Positions 1 through 7,643 of a DNA stretch of 64,000 bases are shown in pieces. Source of the DNA: Thermovenabulum sp049723235 (GTDB lineage: Bacteria; Bacillota; Thermosediminibacteria; Thermosediminibacterales; Thermosediminibacteraceae); assembly GCF_049723235.1 (NCBI RefSeq), contig NZ_JBNARB010000010.1:1-64000 (forward strand). Direction: 5' to 3'. The position numbers were made by a program, and so were the translations under genes. The notes beneath the pieces are model-generated. The model worked only from the letters and a program-made list of their open reading frames with translations, had not been told where the DNA came from and searched no databases. How positions within the stretch are numbered: position 1 is the stretch's first letter; each line of letters starts with the position of its first letter.

Positions 1-93
1 ACACACCTTTTTCTTGAAACTCTCAGGCGTGACACTGTTCAGTTTCCAAGGTCCAATAATGTTTAAAAATTTTGTCCATTTGCTTGGGATTTT
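1..93 (-). other. probable rRNA operon leader, cut by left edge
   Basis: Read on the minus strand, the stretch at about 30-55 contains CCTTGGAAACTGAACAGTGT. This closely matches the leader found just upstream of 16S rRNA in many low-GC Gram-positive rRNA operons. It lies directly downstream of a strong promoter (94-123). No 16S sequence is inside the window, so the operon assignment is an inference from the leader and promoter. Confidence 0.6.
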
Positions 94-123
94 ATTATAT
101 AATATGATTTACCCTGTTGTCAA
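94..123 (-). promoter_or_regulatory. strong sigma-A promoter facing the left edge
   Basis: The minus strand carries a perfect -35 TTGACA (118-123) and a perfect -10 TATAAT (94-99) separated by 18 bp. A weaker tandem element (TTGTCC, 17 bp, TAATAA) may sit just upstream. The region 124-305 shows only AT-rich sequence and a weak hairpin near 183-205 that could end yunB transcription. Confidence 0.7.
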
Positions 124-305
124 CTTTTTTATTATGTTTTTTAATGATTTTGGACAACAATAGCTATTTTAATTTAACATAAAAATTGATTAGTTTCAAA
201 CCAATATAAGTAGAATAAATACTAATTAAGCTATTCCATACACATTTTTTCTAATACTTAATCAGTTATATTTAATTATGCTCTGTTATTCATCTTATTG
301 CTATA

Positions 306-950
306 TTATTTAAAGTCCAGAATAGTTTGTGGAACAGTTCCTACTATAATAGTTTCAGCTATCGGAACATTAGTATTAACTTCCACCTGAGAGCTAAAAA
401 AAGGTTGAACCACTTTCACTTTTGCCGTTATTGAGAGTATTATTTTATGTCTTGTTTGATTTATTCCCGCTTCTTCAAAGGCTTCCGTAGTATCCACTTC
501 TGCAGTGCCTACTGGTTGTAACATTATATTAATATTAGGTCCTATATTTGCCAGAATTTTACTTCCGGTAACCAGCCCTAAGGGTATTTTTATAGTCTCC
601 ATCGAAATTTGCTTTAATTTTTTTACTGCTTCTAACGATGTTTCCGTTTCTATCCTATTAATTTCTACTGTATTAATCTGAATTAGTGTAATCTGCCCGT
701 TTACATCTTTATGTATTGTAATAAGGTCTTTATATTGAATGTTTTTTGCAATTTTTTCTTTTATAGCATTATTAATCGCCTCTGTGGCAATCATCCTTGC
801 TCTTGCTTCAGCAATTGTCTGAACAGTAGGGGCTATTTGATGTTCAATAAAACTTAATACAATTAATACAGCAATAAATATAAAAAAAAGGATAATATAT
901 AAACTAAAATAACCCCTTTTCACCCTGAACAATCTGTACTTACCCCACAT
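306..950 (-). CDS. yunB: sporulation protein YunB
   Basis: YunB-family protein, about 215 residues. There is a basic N-terminus, then one membrane segment at roughly residues 16-35, then an extracytoplasmic domain with the family's IAPTVQTIAEARAR and ATEAINNAI motifs. YunB is needed for normal spore formation in Bacillus; its biochemical role is not known. I chose the ATG at 950 rather than the upstream ATG at 965. The Shine-Dalgarno GGAGGGG lies 6 nt before 950, and the product then begins like other YunB proteins. That SD is also the 3' arm of the tyrS terminator-like hairpin. The gene ends facing the rRNA-type promoter. Confidence 0.85.
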   Translation of the reverse strand: MWGKYRLFRVKRGYFSLYIILFFIFIAVLIVLSFIEHQIAPTVQTIAEARARMIATEAINNAIKEKIAKNIQYKDLITIHKDVNGQITLIQINTVEINRIETETSLEAVKKLKQISMETIKIPLGLVTGSKILANIGPNINIMLQPVGTAEVDTTEAFEEAGINQTRHKIILSITAKVKVVQPFFSSQVEVNTNVPIAETIIVGTVPQTILDFK

Positions 951-954
951 AAAA

Positions 955-988
955 AACCCCTCCATAATTAAAATATGCTGGAGGGGTT
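955..988 (-). terminator. tyrS terminator-like hairpin overlapping the yunB ribosome-binding site
   Basis: Nine-base arms AACCCCTCC and GGAGGGGTT enclose a 16-nt loop and are followed on the minus strand by a T-run. The 3' arm contains the SD of yunB. The structure could therefore end tyrS transcription, mask yunB translation, or do both. Confidence 0.7.
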
Positions 989-998
989 CTTAAAAGTT

Positions 999-2222
999 TT
1001 AATTTTTTATTGAAATTTTGGCAAATTTCCTTTTTCCTACCTGAACTATTACAGGTTCTTTTAGATCAATATCAACAGGATTTTCTATACGTTCACCGTT
1101 TACTTTAACGGCTCCCTGCAAAATTAATCTCTGACCTTCGCTGTTAGATGAGGCAAGACCTGTTATGGATAAAAGTTTAGGCAACCATATCTTTTTTTCT
1201 GGATTCAAATTATCTTCAGGGATGAAATATTCAACCATTTCATCCGGCATATCTTTTTTCTGAAATACTTTTATAAAATTTTCTTCAGCTTTTTTTGCTT
1301 CTTCCAGGCCATGATACATTTTTACTATTTCCTTAGCCAGAGCCATTTTTACATCTCTTGGGTGCAGCAAACCATCTTTTAAACCTTTTTCTATTTTCTT
1401 TATTTCATCCTTTGGGATGGTAGTAGCTAAGTTGTAATATTCGATTAATATCTCGTCCGGAATCGACATCACCTTTCCGTACATTTCTTTGGGAGGTTCA
1501 TTTATACCTATGTAATTTCCAAGGCTTTTGCTCATTTTCTTTGTGCCGTCTATACCTATTAATATTGGCATTAGCATGGCAATTTGAGGTTCTTGACCAT
1601 ACTCTTTTTGCAATGTCCTACCCATTAAAATATTAAATTTCTGCTCGGTAGCACCCAGTTCTACATCGGCTTTTAATGCTACTGAATCATAACCCTGCAT
1701 CAATGGGTAAAAAAATTCATGAATAGAAATTGGCTTTCCTTCTTTAAAACGCTGCTGGAAATCTTCTCTTTCCAGCATTCGTGCTACGGTGTACTTGGAA
1801 GAAAGTACAATAACATCTTCAAAATTCAATTTGGCAAGCCATTCACTATTGAACCTGATGGTAGTCTTTTCAGGATCCAGGATTTTAAAAACCTGTTCTT
1901 TATAAGTTTTTGCATTTTCCATTACTTCTTCTCTTGTTAATTGTTTTCTTGTTTCGGATTTTCCAGTGGGATCCCCAATCATCCCGGTAAAATCCCCAAT
2001 AATCAAAATAACTTCATGCCCTAAATCCTGAAATTCTTTCAGTTTTTTTAACACTACCGCATGTCCAAGATGAATATCCGGCGCAGTGGGATCAAGTCCC
2101 AATTTTGCTTTCAGAGGTGTTTTGCTCTCATAGGATTTTTTCAATTTACTTAATAATTCATCTGGCGAAATAATTTCAGCAGTATCTCTTTTTAGAATTT
2201 CAAATTGTTCCTCTGGTCTCAT
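999..2222 (-). CDS. tyrS: tyrosyl-tRNA synthetase
   Basis: Class I aminoacyl-tRNA synthetase that charges tRNA-Tyr in the cytoplasm; 407 residues, normal for the bacterial TyrZ/TyrS family. The ATP-binding signature HLGH is at residues 51-54 and KMSKS at 229-233. A C-terminal S4 RNA-binding domain covers about 345-405. The start is ATG with a GGAGAGGG Shine-Dalgarno. Only about 130 bp separate it from the divergent PBP gene, too little for a T-box leader, so it seems to be expressed from a simple promoter (2255-2283). Confidence 0.96.
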   Translation of the reverse strand: MRPEEQFEILKRDTAEIISPDELLSKLKKSYESKTPLKAKLGLDPTAPDIHLGHAVVLKKLKEFQDLGHEVILIIGDFTGMIGDPTGKSETRKQLTREEVMENAKTYKEQVFKILDPEKTTIRFNSEWLAKLNFEDVIVLSSKYTVARMLEREDFQQRFKEGKPISIHEFFYPLMQGYDSVALKADVELGATEQKFNILMGRTLQKEYGQEPQIAMLMPILIGIDGTKKMSKSLGNYIGINEPPKEMYGKVMSIPDEILIEYYNLATTIPKDEIKKIEKGLKDGLLHPRDVKMALAKEIVKMYHGLEEAKKAEENFIKVFQKKDMPDEMVEYFIPEDNLNPEKKIWLPKLLSITGLASSNSEGQRLILQGAVKVNGERIENPVDIDLKEPVIVQVGKRKFAKISIKN

Positions 2223-2254
2223 TCTATTCCCTCTCCATTTTATGTTTTTTAACG

Positions 2255-2283
2255 ATTATAACATAGTCAAAACATTATTTCAA
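2255..2283 (-). promoter_or_regulatory. tyrS promoter
   Basis: Minus-strand -35 TTGAAA (2278-2283) and -10 TATAAT (2255-2260) with a 17-bp spacer, about 33 bp upstream of the tyrS start. Confidence 0.65.
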
Positions 2284-2320
2284 ACCCATGTTTTTTGATT
2301 TATTTTATTTTTGACAACTG

Positions 2321-2329
2321 TGGTATAAT
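2321..2329 (+). promoter_or_regulatory. extended -10 promoter of the PBP gene
   Basis: TGG followed by TATAAT (2324-2329) forms an extended -10 element, 24 bp before the ATG. The nearby TTGACA at 2311 is only 7 bp upstream and cannot be its -35. Confidence 0.5.
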
Positions 2330-2353
2330 AAAAATTATAGAGAGGGGGATTGT

Positions 2354-4699
2354 ATGGGAAAAAAGAAAAGAAGAAACTTATTTAGAGGGCTTGCATTAAT
2401 AATTTTATTTTTTTTCCTGGTGGCTTCCGGAGTTGCCTTAGGAGTAGCATATTCATATATAAACACAGCTCCACCCTTTGACCCTAAAAAGTTAAAGCCC
2501 AGCGAAACTTCTTTTGTACTGGACGAAAAGGGCAATGTGGTTTCGGAACTTCATGGAGAACAAAACAGGATACCCGTTTCCTTAGAAGAAATCCCGGATA
2601 ATTTGAAAAACGCCTTTATTGCGATAGAAGATCAATATTTTTATTCTCATAAAGGGATAAACATTCGTTCAATAATAGGTTCTTTAATCACGGACCTTAT
2701 AAAAGGAGGATATCATAGAGGTGCAAGCACCATTACCCAGCAGCTGGTTAAAAATGCTTTTCTTACGCAGGAAAAATCGTTAAAAAGAAAAATTCAAGAG
2801 GCATGGCTGGCAATACAATTAGAAAGGCATTACACAAAAAATCAAATTCTTGAATTTTACTTGAATCAGATTTATTTCGGGCATTCTGCCTATGGGGTAG
2901 AGGCAGCTTCTCAGCTATTTTTCGGAAAACATGTAAAGGATCTTACTTTAGCCGAGTGTGCCATGCTGGCCGGAGTACCCAAAGGCCCTCAGTATTTTTC
3001 ACCCTATCTTAATTTTAAAAACGCCAAGGAACGTCAGGAGTTAATTCTCGATAAAATGGCAGAATTGGGTTACATTACGAAAGAAGAAGCAAAAAAAGCG
3101 AAGGAAGAGAAAATTAATTTAGCTGGTTTAAATACACCAAAGGCTAATTACAAAGCCCCATATTTTACAGATTACGTTGTGCAGGAAACTGCCGAAAAAC
3201 TGCAAAAATCCTTAGGAATTTCCCAGGAGGAAGCTTATGATAGAATTTATAACGGTGGTTTAAAAATTTATACAACTATTGACGTTAATATTCAGGAAGC
3301 TGCAGAAAAAGCATTATCAAATCCTGCAAATTACCCATATACAAAAAACGATAAAAACGGAATACCCCAGCCTCAAGGCGCTATTGTGGTTCTTGACGTA
3401 AAAACCGGAGCAATTAAAGCACTGGTAGGAGGAAGAGAACATTATCAAAAATTAGGTCTTAATCGAGCTTATCAATCTTATAGACAACCCGGATCCGCTT
3501 TTAAACCCATAGTGGTTTACACAGCAGCTATAGATTCAGGATTTACAGCCGCCAGCGTCATAGACGATTCTCCCGTTTTTTATCCCAGCGGCAGTGGGAC
3601 CTGGTCTCCTCAAAACTTTTCCGGTGATTACAGAGGATTGACACCTCTCTGGAAGGCAATTGCAAGGTCGGTAAACGTGGCCGCCGTAAAAGTGCTTGAT
3701 TCCATCGGAGTTGATAGAGGAATTGAATATGCTAAAAAGTTAGGAATAAAAGACTTAGTTTTAAAAGGCAGCAAAAATGATAGACAACTTGCCATAGCTC
3801 TCGGCGGCCTTACAAAAGGAGTTACTCCTTTAGAACTCGCTTCCGCATATCAAACCTTAGCAAATCAGGGAGTTCACATAGAACCTATTGCCGTATTAAA
3901 AATTGTAGACAGAAACGGAAGAACATTATATGAAGAAAAACCACAAAAATGGGTTGCGGTTAGTCCTCAGACAGCTTTTATTATGACGAATTTATTAAAA
4001 GGACCTATTTATGACCCCGAGGGTACTGCAAGAAGGTTATCAAGTTTTCCTTACCCGGTCAGGGGTAAAACAGGTACAACTTCCGATAATAAAGACGTAT
4101 GGTTTGTAGGATATACTCCTTATTATGTAGCTTCTGTCTGGATCGGGCATGATGAACCGGTTCCCATGAAAGGTGTATCCAGTGGAAATCAACCCGCTAA
4201 TATCTGGATGCAGGTAATGAAAGAAGCTCATAAAAATCTACCTTATAAAGACTTTGATAGACCTGATAATATAGTTGGGCCAATCCCAGTATGCATGGAT
4301 TCGGGAAAACTTCCTACAGAACTATGTTATAAAGATCCAAGGGGTCCAAGGGTAGTAGAACAATACTTCATTAAAGGAACAGAGCCAACGGAATTTTGTG
4401 ATGTTCATGTAGAACTGGATGTGGATATTACAAACGGACTGCTCGCCACTCCCTATTGTCCCCCTGAGCTGGTTCAAAAGAGGGTATTTATTAAACGTCC
4501 GCCATTTATCCCTTCAAAAGAAGGAAAAATTCCATTAGATGTAAAATATCAAGCTCCGGAGCAGTACTGCCCCGTTCACTCGGCTCAAAACCCTGTATTC
4601 CAAACTCCTGTAGAAGGAGAGCTTGATGGAAATCCTTTACAAAACCAGCAAAATCATTTCAATAATAATGGAAACAACAATACGAATGATAATTTATAA
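2354..4699 (+). CDS. class A penicillin-binding protein (PBP1A type)
   Basis: Bifunctional peptidoglycan synthase of 781 residues, anchored by one membrane segment at about residues 12-35. The GT51 glycosyltransferase domain follows, with the catalytic Glu motif EDQYFYSHKG at 92-100. The transpeptidase domain carries the active-site SxxK (SAFK, 381-384), SVN (439-441) and KTGTT (572-576). The tail is rich in Asn and Gln and low in complexity. The start is ATG with an AGAGGGGG Shine-Dalgarno. This is one of the few plus-strand genes in the window and is divergent from tyrS. It ends at a strong bidirectional terminator. Confidence 0.95.
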   Translation: MGKKKRRNLFRGLALIILFFFLVASGVALGVAYSYINTAPPFDPKKLKPSETSFVLDEKGNVVSELHGEQNRIPVSLEEIPDNLKNAFIAIEDQYFYSHKGINIRSIIGSLITDLIKGGYHRGASTITQQLVKNAFLTQEKSLKRKIQEAWLAIQLERHYTKNQILEFYLNQIYFGHSAYGVEAASQLFFGKHVKDLTLAECAMLAGVPKGPQYFSPYLNFKNAKERQELILDKMAELGYITKEEAKKAKEEKINLAGLNTPKANYKAPYFTDYVVQETAEKLQKSLGISQEEAYDRIYNGGLKIYTTIDVNIQEAAEKALSNPANYPYTKNDKNGIPQPQGAIVVLDVKTGAIKALVGGREHYQKLGLNRAYQSYRQPGSAFKPIVVYTAAIDSGFTAASVIDDSPVFYPSGSGTWSPQNFSGDYRGLTPLWKAIARSVNVAAVKVLDSIGVDRGIEYAKKLGIKDLVLKGSKNDRQLAIALGGLTKGVTPLELASAYQTLANQGVHIEPIAVLKIVDRNGRTLYEEKPQKWVAVSPQTAFIMTNLLKGPIYDPEGTARRLSSFPYPVRGKTGTTSDNKDVWFVGYTPYYVASVWIGHDEPVPMKGVSSGNQPANIWMQVMKEAHKNLPYKDFDRPDNIVGPIPVCMDSGKLPTELCYKDPRGPRVVEQYFIKGTEPTEFCDVHVELDVDITNGLLATPYCPPELVQKRVFIKRPPFIPSKEGKIPLDVKYQAPEQYCPVHSAQNPVFQTPVEGELDGNPLQNQQNHFNNNGNNNTNDNL

Positions 4700-4721
4700 T
4701 TTACAGTAATAATCTAAATGT

Positions 4722-4782
4722 AAAAAAAACCCTTAAAAGTTTAGCCTTTCGTGGGGCGAATAACTTTTAAGGGGTTTTATTT
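4722..4782. terminator. bidirectional terminator between the PBP gene and DUF523
   Basis: Inverted repeat AAAACCCTTAAAAGTTA (4726-4742) pairs with TAACTTTTAAGGGGTTTT (4761-4778). T-runs follow on both strands, so it serves both convergent genes. Confidence 0.85.
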
Positions 4783-4798
4783 TTATTTTATTATTGTT

Positions 4799-5254
4799 TT
4801 ATTTTTTCCTTAAAAACTCTTCCGAAGAAATCACTTGAATCCCATTTTCTAAAAACAGCGCTGCGGTTACCCCCGTTCCAGCTTTGATTTTATTCTTAAA
4901 AGAACCATCGTAAATTTTCCCACAGCCGCAGGAAGGGCTTTTAGACTTTAATATTGCTTTTGTTATACCATAAATCTTTGCCAATTTTAAGGCTTCATAA
5001 GCACCTTTAATGTAATTTTCCGTAACATCTACCCCATCTTTGGTAATTACCCTTGCAATCCCCTTCAAAACATCAAATCCATCCCCTCCGCTAATCTCTG
5101 CAGGGCTTCTGGGAGTTGGTAGCCCTCCGGCCTGCTCGGGACAAAAAGGGATTATAATTTCTTCTTTTAATATGTCGAGAAAATTCTTATCGTAATTGTT
5201 CTCACCATTGTATTTACTGTTTAAACCAATTAGGCAGGAACTTATAATAATCAA
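4799..5254 (-). CDS. DUF523 family protein
   Basis: Small protein of 151 residues with the DUF523 hallmarks: an N-terminal SSCLIG motif, a PEQ..GLPTPR segment, and a SPSCGCGKIYDG cysteine cluster. These suggest a metal- or cofactor-binding site. The biochemical function is not established. The start is TTG at 5254, overlapping the mutS2 stop (TTGA), with a GGAG Shine-Dalgarno about 6 nt upstream, so it is probably translationally coupled to mutS2. Confidence 0.85.
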   Translation of the reverse strand: MIIISSCLIGLNSKYNGENNYDKNFLDILKEEIIIPFCPEQAGGLPTPRSPAEISGGDGFDVLKGIARVITKDGVDVTENYIKGAYEALKLAKIYGITKAILKSKSPSCGCGKIYDGSFKNKIKAGTGVTAALFLENGIQVISSEEFLRKK

Positions 5255-7626
5255 TTAAACTCCACCACCGTTACTCCAATTCCACCTTCATTATAATTTC
5301 CGGGTCTAAATGTCTTCACATCTTTTCTCTTCTTCAATAAATCCTGAATACCTTTTCTTAAAATGCCCGTACCCTTACCGTGAATTATCATTATACTTGG
5401 AAGTCCAGCAACTCTTGCATCGTCTAAATACTTTTCAACTTTTAAAATTGCCTCATCAAGAGTCAGTCCCCTTAAATCAATTTTACTTTCGATATTTTTT
5501 GCTTTTTCAATGCTAATAGTTGAGTAACTGATTGAATCTTTTACTCCCGTTGAAGCCTCTTCTATTTTGCTCAAAGTATTTAAAGGTAAATTTATCTTCA
5601 TAATTCCAATGGAAACCAATGCTTCTTTTTCTTTTTCATTAATTTCGACTATAAAACCTTCTTGATTTAAACCTTCTACAAAAACCCTATCTCCCGGTTT
5701 AAAATTCTCATCCTTTAAAAGCTTTTTGGATTTTTTTATCAGAGGTTTCTCATCCTTTAACTCTCCCAGGTTTTCCCTTAACCTTTTCCTTGCCAGTTCT
5801 ATTATACGATCTTTGTTTTGCCTCTCATCCAAATCTTCTACCTTTTTCAATTCTTCGATAATATCCTCTGCTTCCTCTTTTGCCTTTTCTAAAATTCTTT
5901 TTGCTTTTTCTCTGGCTTTTTCAATAATAATTTCTTCCTTTTCAGCAAGCTTTTTTTTGGCCTCTTCCAGATATGTTATTTTTTTATAATAATTTTCTTT
6001 TAATTCATTTAACCTTTTTATTTCTTCGTTTAATTTTTTTCTCTCTCCTTCCAGACTTTTTAAAAGCCCTTCCAATTCCAAATTTTCCTTTTTAAGAAAT
6101 TCCTTAGCCTTCTCAAGAAGTTCATGTTTTAACCCTAATCGTTTTGCAATTTCAAAGGCATTACTTTTACCCGGTATTCCTATGGTCAATTTATATGTTG
6201 GACTTAAGGTTTCTACATCAAACTCAACACTTGCATTTTCCATACCATCCCTGGAAAATGCAAAGGTTTTTAATTCACTGTAATGGGTTGTGGCAATTGT
6301 CCTTATACCCCGTTCATAAAAATAGTTTAATATTGCCATGGCAAGAGCAGCACCTTCGGCGGGATCCGTACCCGCTCCCAGTTCATCAAGTAAGACAAGG
6401 CTTTTTTCGTCAGCGTTTTCAATTATTTCCACAATATTTTTCATATGAGAAGAAAAAGTGCTTAAAGATTGCTCTATGCTCTGTTCGTCTCCGATATCCG
6501 CAAAAACTTCGTTAAAAACTGCTACTTCGGTTCCTTCTTCCGCTGGAAGATGGAGTCCCGATTGAGCCATGATAGCAAAAAGTCCTACCGTTTTGAGGGT
6601 AACCGTTTTCCCACCGGTATTTGGACCGGTAATCACCAGAACATGGAATTTATCTCCAAGATACAAATCTATTGGAACCACTTCACCCTTTAAGATAAGG
6701 AGGGGATGTCTGCCCCGTTTAATATTTAGATAACCTTTTTCATTAAACATCGGTTCAATGCCGTTAATTTCTATACTGTAATTAGCTTTTGCTAAAATAA
6801 AATCCAGCTCCAATATTACTTCATAACTATTTTTTATAGAATCATAATTATCCGCTATCTTTTTGGTTAGTTCTTTTAATATCCTTTCCTCTTCTTTTTT
6901 TTCTTCAATTTCTATTCTCCGAAGTTCATTATTTAATTCTAGCACCGATAAAGGCTCTATATACAAAGTTGCACCGCTTGACGATTGATCATGAATAATA
7001 CCGGGAACACTTGTCCTAAATTCCTGCTTTACCGGTATTACGTAGCGTCCCTGCCTAATGGTTACTATTGGTTCCTGCAGGAATTTTTGGAAAGAAGGTG
7101 ATGAAATTATTGATTCCAGCTTTTCTCTAATACGCGAAAAGAGGACCTTTTTTTCTTTTCTTAAAGAAGCCAGTGCCGGGCTCGCATTATCGGCTATTTC
7201 TTCCTCATTGAGAATCGCTTTAAATATTTTTTCCTCTAATGAATAAAAATTATGAAGGGAAGCCACCAAATTTTGTAATATTTCATATCCTTCTATTTTC
7301 CACTCTTCCCAATTTTTTTTAATTACTCTTGAAGTCTTCATAATTTGAGCTACATCAAGGAGTTCTCTATTATTTAACACCGCACCAAATTTTGCTCTCT
7401 TTAATGAAGAGGATATATCCGGAATATACTCGAAAGGCAGTCTGAACCCCCTTTTCAACAATGCTACTCCTTCTGATGTTTCTTTTTGTAATCTTCTAAT
7501 TAAGGGGAGATCTTTAAGGGGCTCTAATTTATCAATCCTTTCCCGGGTAATATCCGATACAGCGTATTCTTTTAAGATATTTTTGACCTTATCAAATTCC
7601 AGCTTTGCTAAAACCTTATTATTCAA
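5251..7626 (-). CDS. mutS2: MutS2 ATPase/endonuclease
   Basis: MutS2-family protein of about 791 residues. It has an N-terminal clamp and coiled-coil region, and an ABC-type ATPase domain with Walker A GPNTGGKT and Walker B LVLLDELGAGTDP. A long charged coiled coil follows (about 510-620), then a C-terminal Smr domain (DLRGLTLDEA and IIHGKGTG). Family members suppress recombination or rescue collided ribosomes by splitting them. I prefer the TTG at 7626 over the GTG at 7635. The Shine-Dalgarno AAGGGTGA includes that GTG, and MutS2 proteins normally begin NxKVLxxLEF as seen here. It follows the U32 gene closely. Confidence 0.93.
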   Translation of the reverse strand: MNNKVLAKLEFDKVKNILKEYAVSDITRERIDKLEPLKDLPLIRRLQKETSEGVALLKRGFRLPFEYIPDISSSLKRAKFGAVLNNRELLDVAQIMKTSRVIKKNWEEWKIEGYEILQNLVASLHNFYSLEEKIFKAILNEEEIADNASPALASLRKEKKVLFSRIREKLESIISSPSFQKFLQEPIVTIRQGRYVIPVKQEFRTSVPGIIHDQSSSGATLYIEPLSVLELNNELRRIEIEEKKEEERILKELTKKIADNYDSIKNSYEVILELDFILAKANYSIEINGIEPMFNEKGYLNIKRGRHPLLILKGEVVPIDLYLGDKFHVLVITGPNTGGKTVTLKTVGLFAIMAQSGLHLPAEEGTEVAVFNEVFADIGDEQSIEQSLSTFSSHMKNIVEIIENADEKSLVLLDELGAGTDPAEGAALAMAILNYFYERGIRTIATTHYSELKTFAFSRDGMENASVEFDVETLSPTYKLTIGIPGKSNAFEIAKRLGLKHELLEKAKEFLKKENLELEGLLKSLEGERKKLNEEIKRLNELKENYYKKITYLEEAKKKLAEKEEIIIEKAREKAKRILEKAKEEAEDIIEELKKVEDLDERQNKDRIIELARKRLRENLGELKDEKPLIKKSKKLLKDENFKPGDRVFVEGLNQEGFIVEINEKEKEALVSIGIMKINLPLNTLSKIEEASTGVKDSISYSTISIEKAKNIESKIDLRGLTLDEAILKVEKYLDDARVAGLPSIMIIHGKGTGILRKGIQDLLKKRKDVKTFRPGNYNEGGIGVTVVEFN

Positions 7627-7643
7627 TAAAATCACCCTTTTTA

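Noticed and set aside
2311..2316. TTGACA upstream of the PBP gene
   Set aside because: Only 7 bp from TATAAT; spacing impossible for a -35 box of that promoter.
2223..2353. T-box in front of tyrS
   Set aside because: Gap too short and no T-box sequence.
5310..7246. Several plus-strand frames inside mutS2
   Set aside because: Antisense shadows of a conserved gene with no start signals.
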